Notes: a model not told the origin generated them from the letters alone. A stretch of DNA of 64,000 nucleotides from Henriciella aquimarina (GCF_002088975.1 NZ_NCST01000027.1:1-64000); one strand, 5' to 3'; counted from the first letter of the stretch, positions 46,977-55,930 are shown. Translations and numbers: made by a program.

Positions 46977-47408
46977 TTAGCTGATTTCGGCTGACTTCAG
47001 AACCCGGGCACGCGTCAGGATTGCATTTTCGAGCTGGATCCCGGTTTCCGGATCGATATCGGCATCCACCCAGTCACCATCCTGCTGCACCTGGCGGAAG
47101 ACAGAAACTTTCACGCCATCGGCGCGCAGACGGGAATCAAGAATGTAGACCGTCGCCTTGATGCGCTCGCCGGCGGCATTCTCATAGGTCTTCCAGTCAT
47201 AATTGATGATGCCCCCGACAGGATCGGCCGATTTCAGGGGAAGCGTCTGGAGCGTGTCGAGACTGGCGCGCCAGAGGTACGGGTTCACGCCCCCTTCGAA
47301 ATCCTCGACGACGCTGATCTCGCGGTCCTTGCTGCCGCCGCCGAAAATACAACCGGTCAGAGCCAGTGCGGCAAAGATTGCGGCTGACCACTGGAGAGTA
47401 CGCTTCAT
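46977..47408 (-). CDS. DUF3576 lipoprotein
   Basis: 143 residues with a lipoprotein signal peptide (MKRTLQWSAAIFAALALTGC). The mature part, with NPYLWRASLDTLQTLPLKSADPVGG and IINYDWKTY, matches DUF3576, a family found mainly in alphaproteobacteria next to leuS. The function is unknown; envelope location is predicted. ATG 47408 is preferred because AGGA lies 8 nt upstream; an ATG two codons earlier has poor spacing. Probably co-transcribed with leuS (36 bp gap). Confidence 0.88.
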   Translation of the reverse strand: MKRTLQWSAAIFAALALTGCIFGGGSKDREISVVEDFEGGVNPYLWRASLDTLQTLPLKSADPVGGIINYDWKTYENAAGERIKATVYILDSRLRADGVKVSVFRQVQQDGDWVDADIDPETGIQLENAILTRARVLKSAEIS

Positions 47409-47519
47409 GACCATAATCCTGTCGAAAATCTCTTTATCATCGCGAGCCTGTATAGCATCTGCGACTTTGCGGACCAGTGCTGTTATGCGGTCGATATCAG
47501 ATTACCGGGAGGTGAGGCT

Positions 47520-48689
47520 TTGAGGATTCAGGCAAGCAGACTGGCGGTTGCTGTGCTCGCTGGGGCGGGAATGCCCGCCATGGCCCAGTCTGCGCCCTTC
47601 GAATATGAATCCGATATCGAAGCCGTGACGGTGATTGCGCCGGACCACAATACTTCCGGCGACGTTGAGAGTGAGGGCATTCTTTACGAGGTTTCGCTCG
47701 ATAATCGCTTCGAAAAGGTGCTTCAGAACGGCCTGCAGATCGGCGCGCGGCTGACGCTGCGCGGACAGCGCGATCACCCTGACAGGCCAGGTTTTGTCGG
47801 GATGTTTGACGGAACGCCGGGACCGACCGGCGCCTATTCCGGCCTGTCGGGCATGGCGCAAGACGACGAGATCGGCGCGCGCGGGTCTGTCGAGACGGCC
47901 TATCTGGAGCTTGATGGCGGCTATGGCGAGCTGCGCATGGGCCGCGATCGCGGTGTGGCCGCCCGTTTCCATGAGGGGGCGCCGTCTGCGTTGACCCATG
48001 CCGGTATCAACAACCCCTATCTCGACCCGGATGGCCTGAAGATCCTGCGCACCAATCACGATCTGACGGGCCCCTCGGCCAAGGTCAGCTATGCGACGCC
48101 GCGCATTCTGGGCCTGAGGGCCGGCCTCTCCTTTACGCCCGACAGTGAGGCAAAGGGGCTCGACCGGAATGTCGATGCTGGCCACGGCCAGCCCGGACTG
48201 AGCAATGCCGTCGAAGTCGCGGCGAATCTCTCCCGGCGCTTGCCGCAGTCGGGCATTCGCATAGAGGCGGCGCTGGGCTGGTCGACGGCTGAAGCCGACT
48301 CACCGTTCGCCGGGGTTCGCGACCGGGTCGAGACGCTGTCCGGCGGAGCGAATATCGAACTGACCTCCGGAGTGAGCTTTGGCGGGTCGTGGCTGAAGAG
48401 CGACAATGGCTTTCAGTCAGCCGACTATGAGGCTTGGGAGATCGGCGCGGGCTTTGAAGCTTTCGAGACGGATTTTTCGGTGAATTACGGAGAAGCCGAG
48501 GATTCACTGGCCGTCCTGGAGTCGGAGGCTTTTAGTATCGCTGCATCGCGGGAAGTCGTTGATGGCCTGCGTCTGGGGCTTGCCTATCAGGACGAAACCC
48601 TGACGGCGCTGACAAAAAAACGTGCAGGCAGCGGGTTTGTGGCTGAAATCACACTCAACGGTAATTTCTTCGACTTTGCAGGGAATTAA
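47520..48689 (+). CDS. Outer-membrane porin
   Basis: 389 residues from TTG 47520, which has GGGAGGTGAGG immediately upstream and gives a clean signal peptide (LAVAVLAGAGMPAMA, cut near AQS). The mature protein is a series of alternating amphipathic beta strands with DDEIGARGSVETAYLELDGGYGELRMGRDRG, the porin strand/loop-3 signature, and ends in a C-terminal strand with terminal Phe-Ala-Gly-Asn rather than a final Phe. It should form a general diffusion channel. The unusual start codon may reduce expression. NtrZ-like gene follows. Confidence 0.85.
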   Translation: MRIQASRLAVAVLAGAGMPAMAQSAPFEYESDIEAVTVIAPDHNTSGDVESEGILYEVSLDNRFEKVLQNGLQIGARLTLRGQRDHPDRPGFVGMFDGTPGPTGAYSGLSGMAQDDEIGARGSVETAYLELDGGYGELRMGRDRGVAARFHEGAPSALTHAGINNPYLDPDGLKILRTNHDLTGPSAKVSYATPRILGLRAGLSFTPDSEAKGLDRNVDAGHGQPGLSNAVEVAANLSRRLPQSGIRIEAALGWSTAEADSPFAGVRDRVETLSGGANIELTSGVSFGGSWLKSDNGFQSADYEAWEIGAGFEAFETDFSVNYGEAEDSLAVLESEAFSIAASREVVDGLRLGLAYQDETLTALTKKRAGSGFVAEITLNGNFFDFAGN

Positions 48690-48739
48690 TCTTCTCTTTA
48701 ATCGATCGGGTGATTAGTTAGGCCTTGAAAGGACCCGAA

Positions 48740-49180
48740 ATGCGTCTTCGTGTGACATCTCTTGCAGTTCTTGCGCTGTGTGCGGCCGCTCCGGCCTTCG
48801 CGCAATCGCAGCCTGCTGAGCTGGCACCGCCGACCGTCTCGGAGACCGACAAGGCAGAGCCGGACTGGTATCGCCAGTTCACACTAAGCTCGCCGAGCGA
48901 CGAAGCCCCGATCTGGCAGACACGTCCGAGCAAGGAAGTGAAGCTGGCCTGGGTCAAGGGCGACCGCTGGCAGTTGAGCGTCGACCTGACGTCGCGCCCG
49001 GATGATTCGCCCCTGCCCCGCGAGGAAATGCGCGCCGGCGCCGAATTCCGTATCACGCCGCGCATCAGTGTCGGCGGTACGCTCAGCCTTGGGGCCAATC
49101 AGCTCGATGAGTCCCTGAAGTCCTTCCAGCAGGAAGAGATTGAAGCCGGCATTCGCCTGCGCTCGGCCTTCAAGTTCTAG
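48740..49180 (+). CDS. ntrZ: NtrZ-like periplasmic protein
   Basis: 146 residues with a signal peptide (RLRVTSLAVLALCAAAPAFA). PDWYRQFTLSSPSDEAPIW, a short domain with WVKGDRWQLSVDLTSR and FRITPRISVGGTLSLG, and an ending GIRLRSAFKF match my memory of the Caulobacter NtrZ family, a periplasmic inhibitor of the NtrY sensor kinase. AAAGGA lies 6 nt before the ATG at 48740. ntrY/ntrX are not in the window. Alternative: an uncharacterised small outer-membrane-like beta protein. Confidence 0.6.
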   Translation: MRLRVTSLAVLALCAAAPAFAQSQPAELAPPTVSETDKAEPDWYRQFTLSSPSDEAPIWQTRPSKEVKLAWVKGDRWQLSVDLTSRPDDSPLPREEMRAGAEFRITPRISVGGTLSLGANQLDESLKSFQQEEIEAGIRLRSAFKF

Positions 49181-49800
49181 ACAACGCTTTCGGCCAGCCC
49201 GGACACGCTGGCAAAGCCGCCGAAGCTGGCAACCCTTTCGACATTGGTATGATCGATCCCGCCGAGCCCGTAGACAGGCACACGGCAGGCGCTTGCATAA
49301 GCCGAAAACCGCATGATCCCGAGGGGCTGCCCAGCGCTGGGGCTTTCCGACGGAAAGACCGGCGACAGGATAAGGCCGTCCATGCAGAGGCGCTCAGCCG
49401 CCCTGCACTCTTCCAGGCTGTGGGCGCTCATCGTGTTGATCGCAAAGTGATGACTAGCTTTCCGGGCGGTTCCGGCAAGGCGCGCGGGCCAGTGAACGCC
49501 ATCGGCCCCGACGCGGTGCGCGGTTACCGGGTCGGCAGCTACGAGAAAACACCGGGCCTGTTCGCGGCAAAGCCCGGCCAGTGGGCCGGCAAGCGCGATT
49601 TGCTCCTGCTGTCCGAAGTGGCGCAGAATGACGCCGATACTCTCCGGCAAGCGTGGGACAGTCTGCAAGGGATCGGGCGTTCGCGTGGGGTCGGTCAGAA
49701 AAAAGCCCGACGGCAGACCATCAGGAAGGTGGCAGCGCGCGAGACGCACCGCATTGCGGAACTTGCGATTGGCCTCAGGTCCATGCTTCATCATGGCCAT
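49177..49800 (-). CDS. Thiamine phosphate synthase-like (ThiE/TenI) protein
   Basis: 207 residues of the ThiE/TenI barrel. GADGVHWPARL corresponds to the pyrophosphate-binding DGVHLG loop, and the C-terminal LSPVFPSESPSAGQPLGI and VPVYGLGGIDHTNVERV are the family signatures. ThiE joins HMP-PP and thiazole phosphate; TenI relatives aromatise thiazole. No other thiamine gene is adjacent, so the role is uncertain. Its ATG (49800 or 49794) overlaps the start of the divergent yggS gene in the palindrome CATGGCCATG. Confidence 0.78.
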   Translation of the reverse strand: MAMMKHGPEANRKFRNAVRLARCHLPDGLPSGFFLTDPTRTPDPLQTVPRLPESIGVILRHFGQQEQIALAGPLAGLCREQARCFLVAADPVTAHRVGADGVHWPARLAGTARKASHHFAINTMSAHSLEECRAAERLCMDGLILSPVFPSESPSAGQPLGIMRFSAYASACRVPVYGLGGIDHTNVERVASFGGFASVSGLAESVV

Positions 49801-50467
49801 GACTAGCACCGCTTCCCCAGACTCGATAGCCGCCCGGCGCGACGACATTCTCAGTCGTCTCGATGCGGCGGCCTCTCACCCGGTCGAATTGATTGCAGTG
49901 TCGAAGCGCCAGCCGGACGCGCGGATCGAGGAGGCACTGGCGTGTGGCCACAGGGTTTTTGGGGAGAACCGTGTCCAGGAAGCCGAAGCCCACTGGGCGG
50001 ACCGTCGCGATATCGAGGGTTTGAAGCTTCACCTGATCGGCCCGTTGCAAAGCAACAAGTCCGAAGAAGCCGTGGCCCTGTTTGACGTCATCCAAACAGT
50101 TGACCGCGCAAAAATTGTGAAAACACTGAGCGCGGCGGCTCAGAAGCTCGGCCGTTTTCCCGACCTGTTCATCCAGGTCAACACAGGCGAAGAGCCGCAG
50201 AAATCAGGTGTTGTGCCAGCAGAGCTAGCAGAGCTCGTTGCCTTTACGCGCGAGACTTATCCCGGCCGGCTCGTGGGGCTGATGTGCATTCCGCCGGTCG
50301 ATGAGCCCGCCGGGCCGCACTTTGCCCTGCTGGCAAAGCTGGCTGAGGAAAACGGGCTTGAAAGCCTGTCCATGGGTATGAGTTCCGATTTTGAACTCGG
50401 TGCCCGGTTCGGCGCCACCCATGTCCGGGTCGGCAGCGCTTTCTTCGGCGAACGGGAAGACGGCTAG
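49799..50467 (+). CDS. YggS-family PLP-binding homeostasis protein
   Basis: 222 residues, alanine-racemase-like barrel. ELIAVSKRQP has the PLP Lys (Lys36), GENRVQEAEAHW and HLIGPLQSNKSEEAV are the conserved loops, and FIQVNTGEEPQKSG plus SMGMSSDFELGARFGATHVRVGSAFFG close the fold. PLPBP proteins carry PLP without known catalysis and balance vitamin B6 and amino acid pools. ATG 49799 or 49793 are both possible, and both overlap the divergent thiE-like start. The stop overlaps the L,D-transpeptidase gene (convergent). Confidence 0.93.
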   Translation: MTSTASPDSIAARRDDILSRLDAAASHPVELIAVSKRQPDARIEEALACGHRVFGENRVQEAEAHWADRRDIEGLKLHLIGPLQSNKSEEAVALFDVIQTVDRAKIVKTLSAAAQKLGRFPDLFIQVNTGEEPQKSGVVPAELAELVAFTRETYPGRLVGLMCIPPVDEPAGPHFALLAKLAEENGLESLSMGMSSDFELGARFGATHVRVGSAFFGEREDG

Positions 50468-50973
50468 GGTTCGATCGTCAGTGTGGTTCCGGGTTCGGCC
50501 TTAGCCAGGATCTTCAGCATATCATCCTGAGCCACGGCAATGCAGCCCTGTGTGTCGCTATAGTCCGGCCGGGCCAGGTGAAAGAAGACCGCGCTTCCGA
50601 GGCCGGGCACGACTGGATCACTGTTATGGTCGAGCTCCACGATCACGTCATAGATATGATCGTCGCGCCAGAGCTCTTCGTGGCTCGCAGGATAAGGCAG
50701 CCGTACCGGGCGGTTATAGAGTGGGTCCGTTGGTGCATCACACCAGCCATCCTGCGGGCGTAACGGGACGGTGGGCAACGCCGTTTCGGGCCGTTCAAGA
50801 CGATCCGGGCGGAAGAAGACCCGCTTCATTCGCCATGTGCCGATGGGTGAGGCGCCGTCGCCTTCCTGTTTCTTGTCGGCCGGCACCAGTCCGCTCTTGC
50901 CGACGGCACAGCGTACGGCAAGCCCCAATCCGGTAAATTCACCCCAGCCATTTGCGTGGAACGCTGCTGTCAC
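50464..50973 (-). CDS. L,D-transpeptidase (YkuD-fold) family protein
   Basis: 169 residues from GTG 50973. The catalytic motif FFHLARPDYSDTQGCIAV has His132 and the nucleophile Cys144, and GDGASPIGTW is the N-terminal strand signature of the family. L,D-transpeptidases crosslink peptidoglycan or tether proteins. No signal peptide is visible, which is unusual for the family and may mean the start lies elsewhere or that export is by another route. It overlaps yggS convergently by 4 nt. Confidence 0.85.
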   Translation of the reverse strand: MTAAFHANGWGEFTGLGLAVRCAVGKSGLVPADKKQEGDGASPIGTWRMKRVFFRPDRLERPETALPTVPLRPQDGWCDAPTDPLYNRPVRLPYPASHEELWRDDHIYDVIVELDHNSDPVVPGLGSAVFFHLARPDYSDTQGCIAVAQDDMLKILAKAEPGTTLTIEP

Positions 50974-51075
50974 ACTGCTGCTCCCGAATATGTGATATGA
51001 GAGTTATACGAAGTTTATGTGAAGGACCAGACAGGTAAACCTATTGAAGAGATTTGAACCTGTGCGGAGGGATGA

Positions 51076-51765
51076 ATGATAAGCAAGAAGACAATCCTGC
51101 TTGTCGATGATGATGAAGAATTGCGCAGCGTCCTCGCCGAGCAGTTCAGCCTTCATGACGGGTTTGAAACGGTCGAGGCGGCCAACGCCCATGAGGCGAT
51201 GAAGATTGCCGAAAGCGACCGGCTGGACCTGATCCTGCTCGATGTCGAGATGCCGGACATGGATGGCCGCGAAGCCTGCAAACTGATGCGATCGCGCGGG
51301 GTACGCGCCCCGATTGTCATGCTGACGGGCCAGGACACCGATGCCGACACGATCCTCGGCCTTGAGTCGGGCGCGAACGACTATGTCACCAAGCCCTTCC
51401 GGTTCTCGGTCCTTCTGGCCCGCATTCGCGCACATCTCAGGAGCTTCGAGCAGAGCGAGGATGCGACCTTCACGCTGGGCCCGTATGAATTCCATCCGGC
51501 GATGAAGCTTCTGGTTCGGGAGGATGAGCGCAAGATCCGGCTGACCGAGAAGGAAACCAATATCCTGAAATACCTCTACCGGGCCGGCGGCAAATCGGTG
51601 CCGCGCGACGAGCTCCTGTCAGAGGTGTGGGGCTATAATGCCGCCGTCACTACGCACACGCTGGAAACGCATGTGTACCGCCTGCGCCAGAAGATCGAGC
51701 CCGATCCGGCCAATGCGCGCCTGCTGCTGACCGAGACCGGGGGATACCGGCTCCAGGCCGGTTAG
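51076..51765 (+). CDS. OmpR-family response regulator (orphan)
   Basis: 229 residues. The receiver domain has acidic Asp11-13, the phosphoacceptor Asp56 in LILLDVEMPDMDG, the Thr/Ser of MLTGQ and Lys106 in DYVTKPF. The C-terminal winged helix contains LTEKETNILKYLYRAGGKSVPRDELLSEVWGY and THTLETHVYRLRQKIEPDP. It is a DNA-binding two-component regulator. No histidine kinase is adjacent, so its partner is elsewhere. GGAGG precedes the ATG. It is convergent with xthA (4-nt overlap). Confidence 0.93.
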   Translation: MISKKTILLVDDDEELRSVLAEQFSLHDGFETVEAANAHEAMKIAESDRLDLILLDVEMPDMDGREACKLMRSRGVRAPIVMLTGQDTDADTILGLESGANDYVTKPFRFSVLLARIRAHLRSFEQSEDATFTLGPYEFHPAMKLLVREDERKIRLTEKETNILKYLYRAGGKSVPRDELLSEVWGYNAAVTTHTLETHVYRLRQKIEPDPANARLLLTETGGYRLQAG

Positions 51766-52577
51766 GCCCGGTCGAAAACCGCGGTGACAGGCGCATGGTC
51801 GGAGGGTTTCCAGCCGCCGCGCCAGCCGAGATGGATCTTGTAGCGGGGCAGGTCGACCAGGCCCATGGCTGCATCATTGGCCCAGATATGATCGAGCCGC
51901 CGTCCACGATTGGAGGCTGCCCAGTCTTTCGCGCGGTATGACCACCAGGTGTAGAGCTTCTGGTCATCATCGTGCAGTTCGCGCGCGATATCGGTAAAGC
52001 CGCCCTCCTTGCGGGCCTTTTCCAGCGCTTCGGTCTCGGCCGGCGTGTGAGAGACGATCTTCAGGAGCTGTTTGTGCGACCAGACATCGTTCTCATGCGG
52101 GGCGACATTGAGATCGCCGACGAGGATGCGCGGCTTCGGGTCCCTGTCGGCGGCGGCATAGTCACGGGCCATGCAGGCGAGGAAATCCAGCTTGTGGGCG
52201 AACTTCTCATTCACCTCCGGATCGGGCACGTCCCCGCCAGCCGGCAGGTAGATGTTATGGATTTCGAAGCCCTCGATGCGTGACGCCTGAACCCGGGCAT
52301 GGCCCTCGCGGCAGAGCGGCATGGCCTCCAGCGGTTCGATCGGATGGCGCGAGACAAGTGCGACCCCGTGATGACCGCCGGACTGGCCGAGCACCTGATG
52401 GTGTTCGTAGCCGGCCTCATTGAAGACCTTGGCCGGAAACTCCGCCGTCTGGCACTTGATCTCCTGCAGGCAGAGAACGTCGGGGCTCTCTTGGGCCAGG
52501 AAAGCTTCGATATTAGGCGCGCGCAGGCGGACGGAATTGATATTCCAGGTCGCGATCTTGAAGGGGGACTTTGACAT
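51762..52577 (-). CDS. xthA: Exodeoxyribonuclease III
   Basis: 271 residues of the EEP nuclease fold. KIATWNINSVRLR, LCLQEIKCQ (metal Glu), NIYLPAGGD, VGDLNVAPHENDVW, RLDHIWA and the C-terminal SDHAPV (catalytic His) are all intact. It cleaves DNA 5' to abasic sites and degrades duplex 3' ends in base-excision repair. Start 52577 gives the conserved MSKSPFKIATWN. It is the only DNA-repair gene in this interval. Confidence 0.96.
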   Translation of the reverse strand: MSKSPFKIATWNINSVRLRAPNIEAFLAQESPDVLCLQEIKCQTAEFPAKVFNEAGYEHHQVLGQSGGHHGVALVSRHPIEPLEAMPLCREGHARVQASRIEGFEIHNIYLPAGGDVPDPEVNEKFAHKLDFLACMARDYAAADRDPKPRILVGDLNVAPHENDVWSHKQLLKIVSHTPAETEALEKARKEGGFTDIARELHDDDQKLYTWWSYRAKDWAASNRGRRLDHIWANDAAMGLVDLPRYKIHLGWRGGWKPSDHAPVTAVFDRA

Positions 52578-52649
52578 CGCAAAGCCCATAGCCGCGCTGA
52601 CCGGGAGGGTCAACGCGGGCTGTGTGGCGGGTGATCGGGAAGGCCTGCC

Positions 52650-53519
52650 TCAGTGCGAGCCGGGGCTGGTTTCTGCCGTCAGCGGTTCGAATTCAAGCTT
52701 CGAGACCTGCAGGGTCACCGTGCCGATATCATCGGTATCGGCCTGGATCTTCACCGGCATGATCGCGCCGTTCGGCAGCGGTGCCATCCACATGCGCAGC
52801 GGGCCTTCAATGCCGGTCAGATTGTCCTTGCTGATCTCGTCCTTTTCATAGCCGGCAATGCGGTCCATGCGGACATGGCATTCATAGGCCTCGCCTTTAT
52901 AGCCGCCCGTCTTGATGTCTTTCAGGCCGTGATTTTCGAAATAGAGCCAGGTCAGCTGGCGCCCGTCGAAAATTTTCATCGGCCCGCCGCACGGATCCTC
53001 GCCGGCTGAGCGGGGCACGAAGCCGTGGCCAAGGAAGGCGGTCAGCGGGTCGTTGGCCTCCAGTTTCTGTGAGGGCGTGGCCGGGGGCTCGCCCAGGCTG
53101 CCGAATTCGGGCTTGGCCGTCATCGCGACGTCTTCGCGGCCATAGGTCATCTCAACCCGGCGGTTCTTCTTGCCGTCATGGTTTTGCGAGACATAGGCGT
53201 AGGTCCGCAGATGGTCGTCGCGGACATAGCCGCTGGCGGCGAGATCGAGGTCGTAATTGACCAGGATGTCGGCAAGCCCGGTCGTCTTGACCTTGCCCTT
53301 GATGGAATAGGTCTCCGGCTTCATGTCGACCCGGAAATTGGCCTTGCCCGTGATCGGAATGATGATGGCCCAAGCATTTGCCTTGACTTCATAGGTCATC
53401 CGCATCGGTTCGCCCGCCTTGATGCTGGAGAGCGGTGTGGCCGCCGGTGCCGTATCAGCAGATGAGACGCCGCCGGCAGCGAGCGCGAGAAGACTGGTCG
53501 CGGCAATCAACTTCTTCAT
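52650..53519 (-). CDS. DUF3108 periplasmic protein
   Basis: 289 residues with a signal peptide (MKKLIAATSLLALAAGGVSSA). The mature protein is predicted all-beta: MRMTYEVKANAWAIIIPITGKANFRVDMKPETYSI matches DUF3108, followed by RVEMTYGREDV and a region with paired Cys (EDPCGG, YECHVR) that could form a disulfide. The family is common in proteobacterial envelopes and functionally uncharacterised. ATG 53519 is chosen over an upstream in-frame codon because it begins the signal peptide. Confidence 0.85.
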   Translation of the reverse strand: MKKLIAATSLLALAAGGVSSADTAPAATPLSSIKAGEPMRMTYEVKANAWAIIIPITGKANFRVDMKPETYSIKGKVKTTGLADILVNYDLDLAASGYVRDDHLRTYAYVSQNHDGKKNRRVEMTYGREDVAMTAKPEFGSLGEPPATPSQKLEANDPLTAFLGHGFVPRSAGEDPCGGPMKIFDGRQLTWLYFENHGLKDIKTGGYKGEAYECHVRMDRIAGYEKDEISKDNLTGIEGPLRMWMAPLPNGAIMPVKIQADTDDIGTVTLQVSKLEFEPLTAETSPGSH

Positions 53520-53659
53520 GGTCGGCAAAGTCCTTTTTGGTGCTTCCATCGACGGGGATGTATATATTTGCCTGCCCGAACGCCAACTGAACAGCCCTGC
53601 CCTTGCATTGCCGCATTTAAATCACTGTTAGGTCACCTGCTGAAGGCTGTGGGCCACTG

Positions 53660-53688
53660 TTGACGTCGGCGCACTCTGCGCGTATGAG
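53660..53688 (+). promoter_or_regulatory. Strong candidate promoter for rpmB
   Basis: TTGACG, 17 bp, TATGAG, 46 bp upstream of the rpmB ATG. The -35 is a good match and the spacing ideal for a housekeeping sigma factor. Confidence 0.6.
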
Positions 53689-53733
53689 CGCCGCTTCGGT
53701 TTTACATGAACACTTAGATTGAGCGAGCGCCCC

Positions 53734-54033
53734 ATGGCACGCGAATGCGAACTCTCTGGCGTCAAGCCCACCATCGGCAACATCGTCAGCCACTCCAACG
53801 TCAAGACCAAGCGCCGGTTTATGCCGAACCTTGTGAATGTCACGCTGCGGTCTGAAGCTCTCGACCGGGCCTTCCCGATGCGGATCGCTGCGAAAACGCT
53901 GCGCACCATCGACAAGCTTGGCGGCCTCGACGGCTATCTTGCCAAGGTCCGCGACGACAAGCTTTCCCCGAAAGCGCTGAAGATCAAGCGCGATATCGAG
54001 AAGAAGGCTGAAGCCGAAGGCGAAGCTGCCTGA
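53734..54033 (+). CDS. rpmB: 50S ribosomal protein L28
   Basis: 99 residues. MARECELSGVKPTIGNIVSHSNVKTKRRFMPNL is the L28 signature; the Cys pairs of some L28 proteins are absent, as in many alphaproteobacteria. The C-terminal third is a Lys/Glu-rich helix. The start is at 53734 where the family begins. A promoter lies upstream and a strong terminator directly downstream, so it is an independent unit. Confidence 0.96.
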   Translation: MARECELSGVKPTIGNIVSHSNVKTKRRFMPNLVNVTLRSEALDRAFPMRIAAKTLRTIDKLGGLDGYLAKVRDDKLSPKALKIKRDIEKKAEAEGEAA

Positions 54034-54052
54034 AATCGGTGAATTTCTGATC

Positions 54053-54082
54053 AAAATGCGTCCTTCGGGGCGCATTTTTTTT
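54053..54082 (+). terminator. Intrinsic terminator of rpmB
   Basis: An 11-bp stem AAAATGCGTCC/GGGCGCATTTT (one T-G wobble) capped by a TTCG tetraloop and followed by a run of T (eight in total from 54075), 20 bp after the rpmB stop. Confidence 0.9.
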
Positions 54083-54150
54083 GCCATGACGCGCGCTTGG
54101 CTCCTTCAGCTGGCATAGTGAGACGGATATTCAGACCGGAGGGGGTTCTC

Positions 54151-55842
54151 ATGATCCGATCAAGATTCGCTTGCCTGCTTCTTGGCCTGGCCGCTTGCAG
54201 CGGCGGGTCTGGCGCACAGGACGAGGCAGAGGCATCTGCGCCTGACTCGGCGGTTGAGGGGGCGTCGGGCCAGCTCACCGTCTATACCGGCGGCACGATC
54301 TATACAGGCATGGACGATCCACGCACGGTGGAGGCCGTTATCGTCGATGCGGAGGGGCGCATTGTGGGAACAGCCCCGCCCATGTCGCAGGACTGGTCGG
54401 AAGACGAAGTTACCATGATCGATCTGGACGGGGCAGTCATGTATCCCGGCCTGACGGATGCACACATCCACCTGCTCGGCATTGGTCAGCGCGAACTGTC
54501 GCTCGATCTCGCCGGCACGGAGTCGATTGCCGCGCTGATCGATCGGATTGAAGCGGAAGCCGAAGGTCTGCCTGAAGACGCGATCCTTGTCGGGCGCGGC
54601 TGGATCGAGACCGGCTGGCCCGAAGGCCGCATGCCGACGGCCTCCGACCTCGATGCTGTGGTGGGCGACCGGGTCGTCATTCTTTCACGTGCCGACGGGC
54701 ATGCGCTGGTCGCCAGCTCCGCCGCCCTTGAAGCCGCCGGCATCGGCCCGGACACGCCGGACCCGGATGGCGGCAAGATCGAGCGCGATGAAGACGGCAA
54801 TGCCACGGGTATCCTGATCGACAATGCGATGGGCCCGGTCTGGGGGCTGGTCGCCAAGCCGAGCGAGGAGGATATCCGCCGGGCCTATGTCGAAGGTGCG
54901 AAAGTCTATGTTTCGCGCGGCTGGACGGGTGGTCACAACATGTCCGTACCGCCGGAACACGCCCCCATCCTGAAGGCGCTGGACGAGGAAGGCCTGATGC
55001 CGCTGCGCCTCTGGAATGCCTATGACGCAGCCGGAGAAGACATTGCGAGCGAGCACCTCTACGAGACCGACACGATCCGCAACCGCGCGGTGAAGGTCTA
55101 CATGGATGGCGCGCTTGGCTCACGGGGCGCGCTCCTGATCGAGCCCTATTCCGACCGTCCGGACACAAGCGGCCTGGCGCTGATGTCGTCGGACGATGTG
55201 GACAAGCAGATGGCGGCGGCCGATGAAGGCGGCTATCAGCTGGCGGTCCATGCCATTGGCGATCTCGGCAACCGGCGCCTGATCGATGCCTATGAACGAG
55301 GCGGCTACGGCCCTGAAAAGCGCTGGCGGATCGAGCATGCCCAGATCATCAATCCGACAGACATTCCGCGTGTGGCCGATCTTGGCCTGATCGCCTCGAT
55401 GCAGCCTTCGCATGCCATCGGGGACCTGCACTTTGCCGAGGATCGGCTTGGTCTTGCCCGCCTGAATGGCGCCTATGCCTGGCAGGACCTGCTGGATGCA
55501 GGCGCTGTGGTCGCTGGCGGGTCGGATGCCCCGGTAGAAGTCGGCTCGCCGCTGATCGAGTATTATGCCGCCGTCGCCCGCAAGGACCTGAAGGGCTATA
55601 GCGGCGAAGGCTGGCATCCGGAACAGGCGCTGGACCGGGACGTTGCCTTGGACCTGTTTACCTCGTCGGCAGCCTATGCGGCCTTCATGGAAGACGAGCT
55701 CGGCACGATCGAGGCCGGCAAGCTTGCGGATTTCTCCGTCTTTGACCGCGACCTGTTGACCGTGGCTGAAAAAGAGATACTCGAAGCAGAACCAGTGATG
55801 ACTGTGGTTCAGGGCGAAATCGTCTGGCGTGCGGCAGAATGA
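54151..55842 (+). CDS. YtcJ-like amidohydrolase lipoprotein
   Basis: 563 residues. A lipoprotein signal peptide (RFACLLLGLAACSG, lipid Cys) is followed by an amidohydrolase_3 domain: metal-site LTDAHIHLLGIG, the internal RNRAVKVYMDGALGSRGA, QLAVHAIGDLGNR, and WRIEHAQIINP with metal His, and a C-terminal strand domain (GTIEAGKLADFSVFDRD). Members deformylate or hydrolyse varied amides. GGAGGGGG precedes ATG 54151. Lipoprotein anchoring suggests a nutrient-processing role on the envelope. Substrate unknown. Confidence 0.88.
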   Translation: MIRSRFACLLLGLAACSGGSGAQDEAEASAPDSAVEGASGQLTVYTGGTIYTGMDDPRTVEAVIVDAEGRIVGTAPPMSQDWSEDEVTMIDLDGAVMYPGLTDAHIHLLGIGQRELSLDLAGTESIAALIDRIEAEAEGLPEDAILVGRGWIETGWPEGRMPTASDLDAVVGDRVVILSRADGHALVASSAALEAAGIGPDTPDPDGGKIERDEDGNATGILIDNAMGPVWGLVAKPSEEDIRRAYVEGAKVYVSRGWTGGHNMSVPPEHAPILKALDEEGLMPLRLWNAYDAAGEDIASEHLYETDTIRNRAVKVYMDGALGSRGALLIEPYSDRPDTSGLALMSSDDVDKQMAAADEGGYQLAVHAIGDLGNRRLIDAYERGGYGPEKRWRIEHAQIINPTDIPRVADLGLIASMQPSHAIGDLHFAEDRLGLARLNGAYAWQDLLDAGAVVAGGSDAPVEVGSPLIEYYAAVARKDLKGYSGEGWHPEQALDRDVALDLFTSSAAYAAFMEDELGTIEAGKLADFSVFDRDLLTVAEKEILEAEPVMTVVQGEIVWRAAE

Positions 55843-55930
55843 CTTTCCCTCGCGTCGCACTAGGCGCATTTCATTCGCGTGCTAGAACGCCCATCTGAGC
55901 CTTCAGACAAGTTTTCGGAGACGTATATTC

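Noticed and set aside
48684-48702. TTAA...TTAA upstream of the NtrZ-like gene
   Set aside because: Spacing is 8, not 7, so it misses the CtrA consensus; at most a half-site.
53617-53631. TTAA-N7-TTAG upstream of rpmB
   Set aside because: One mismatch and about 100 bp from the start of a ribosomal gene with a good housekeeping promoter; likely chance.
54684-54692. TTTCACGTG resembling half a parS site
   Set aside because: Right half does not continue the palindrome (CCG follows) and it is 20 kb from the origin candidate.
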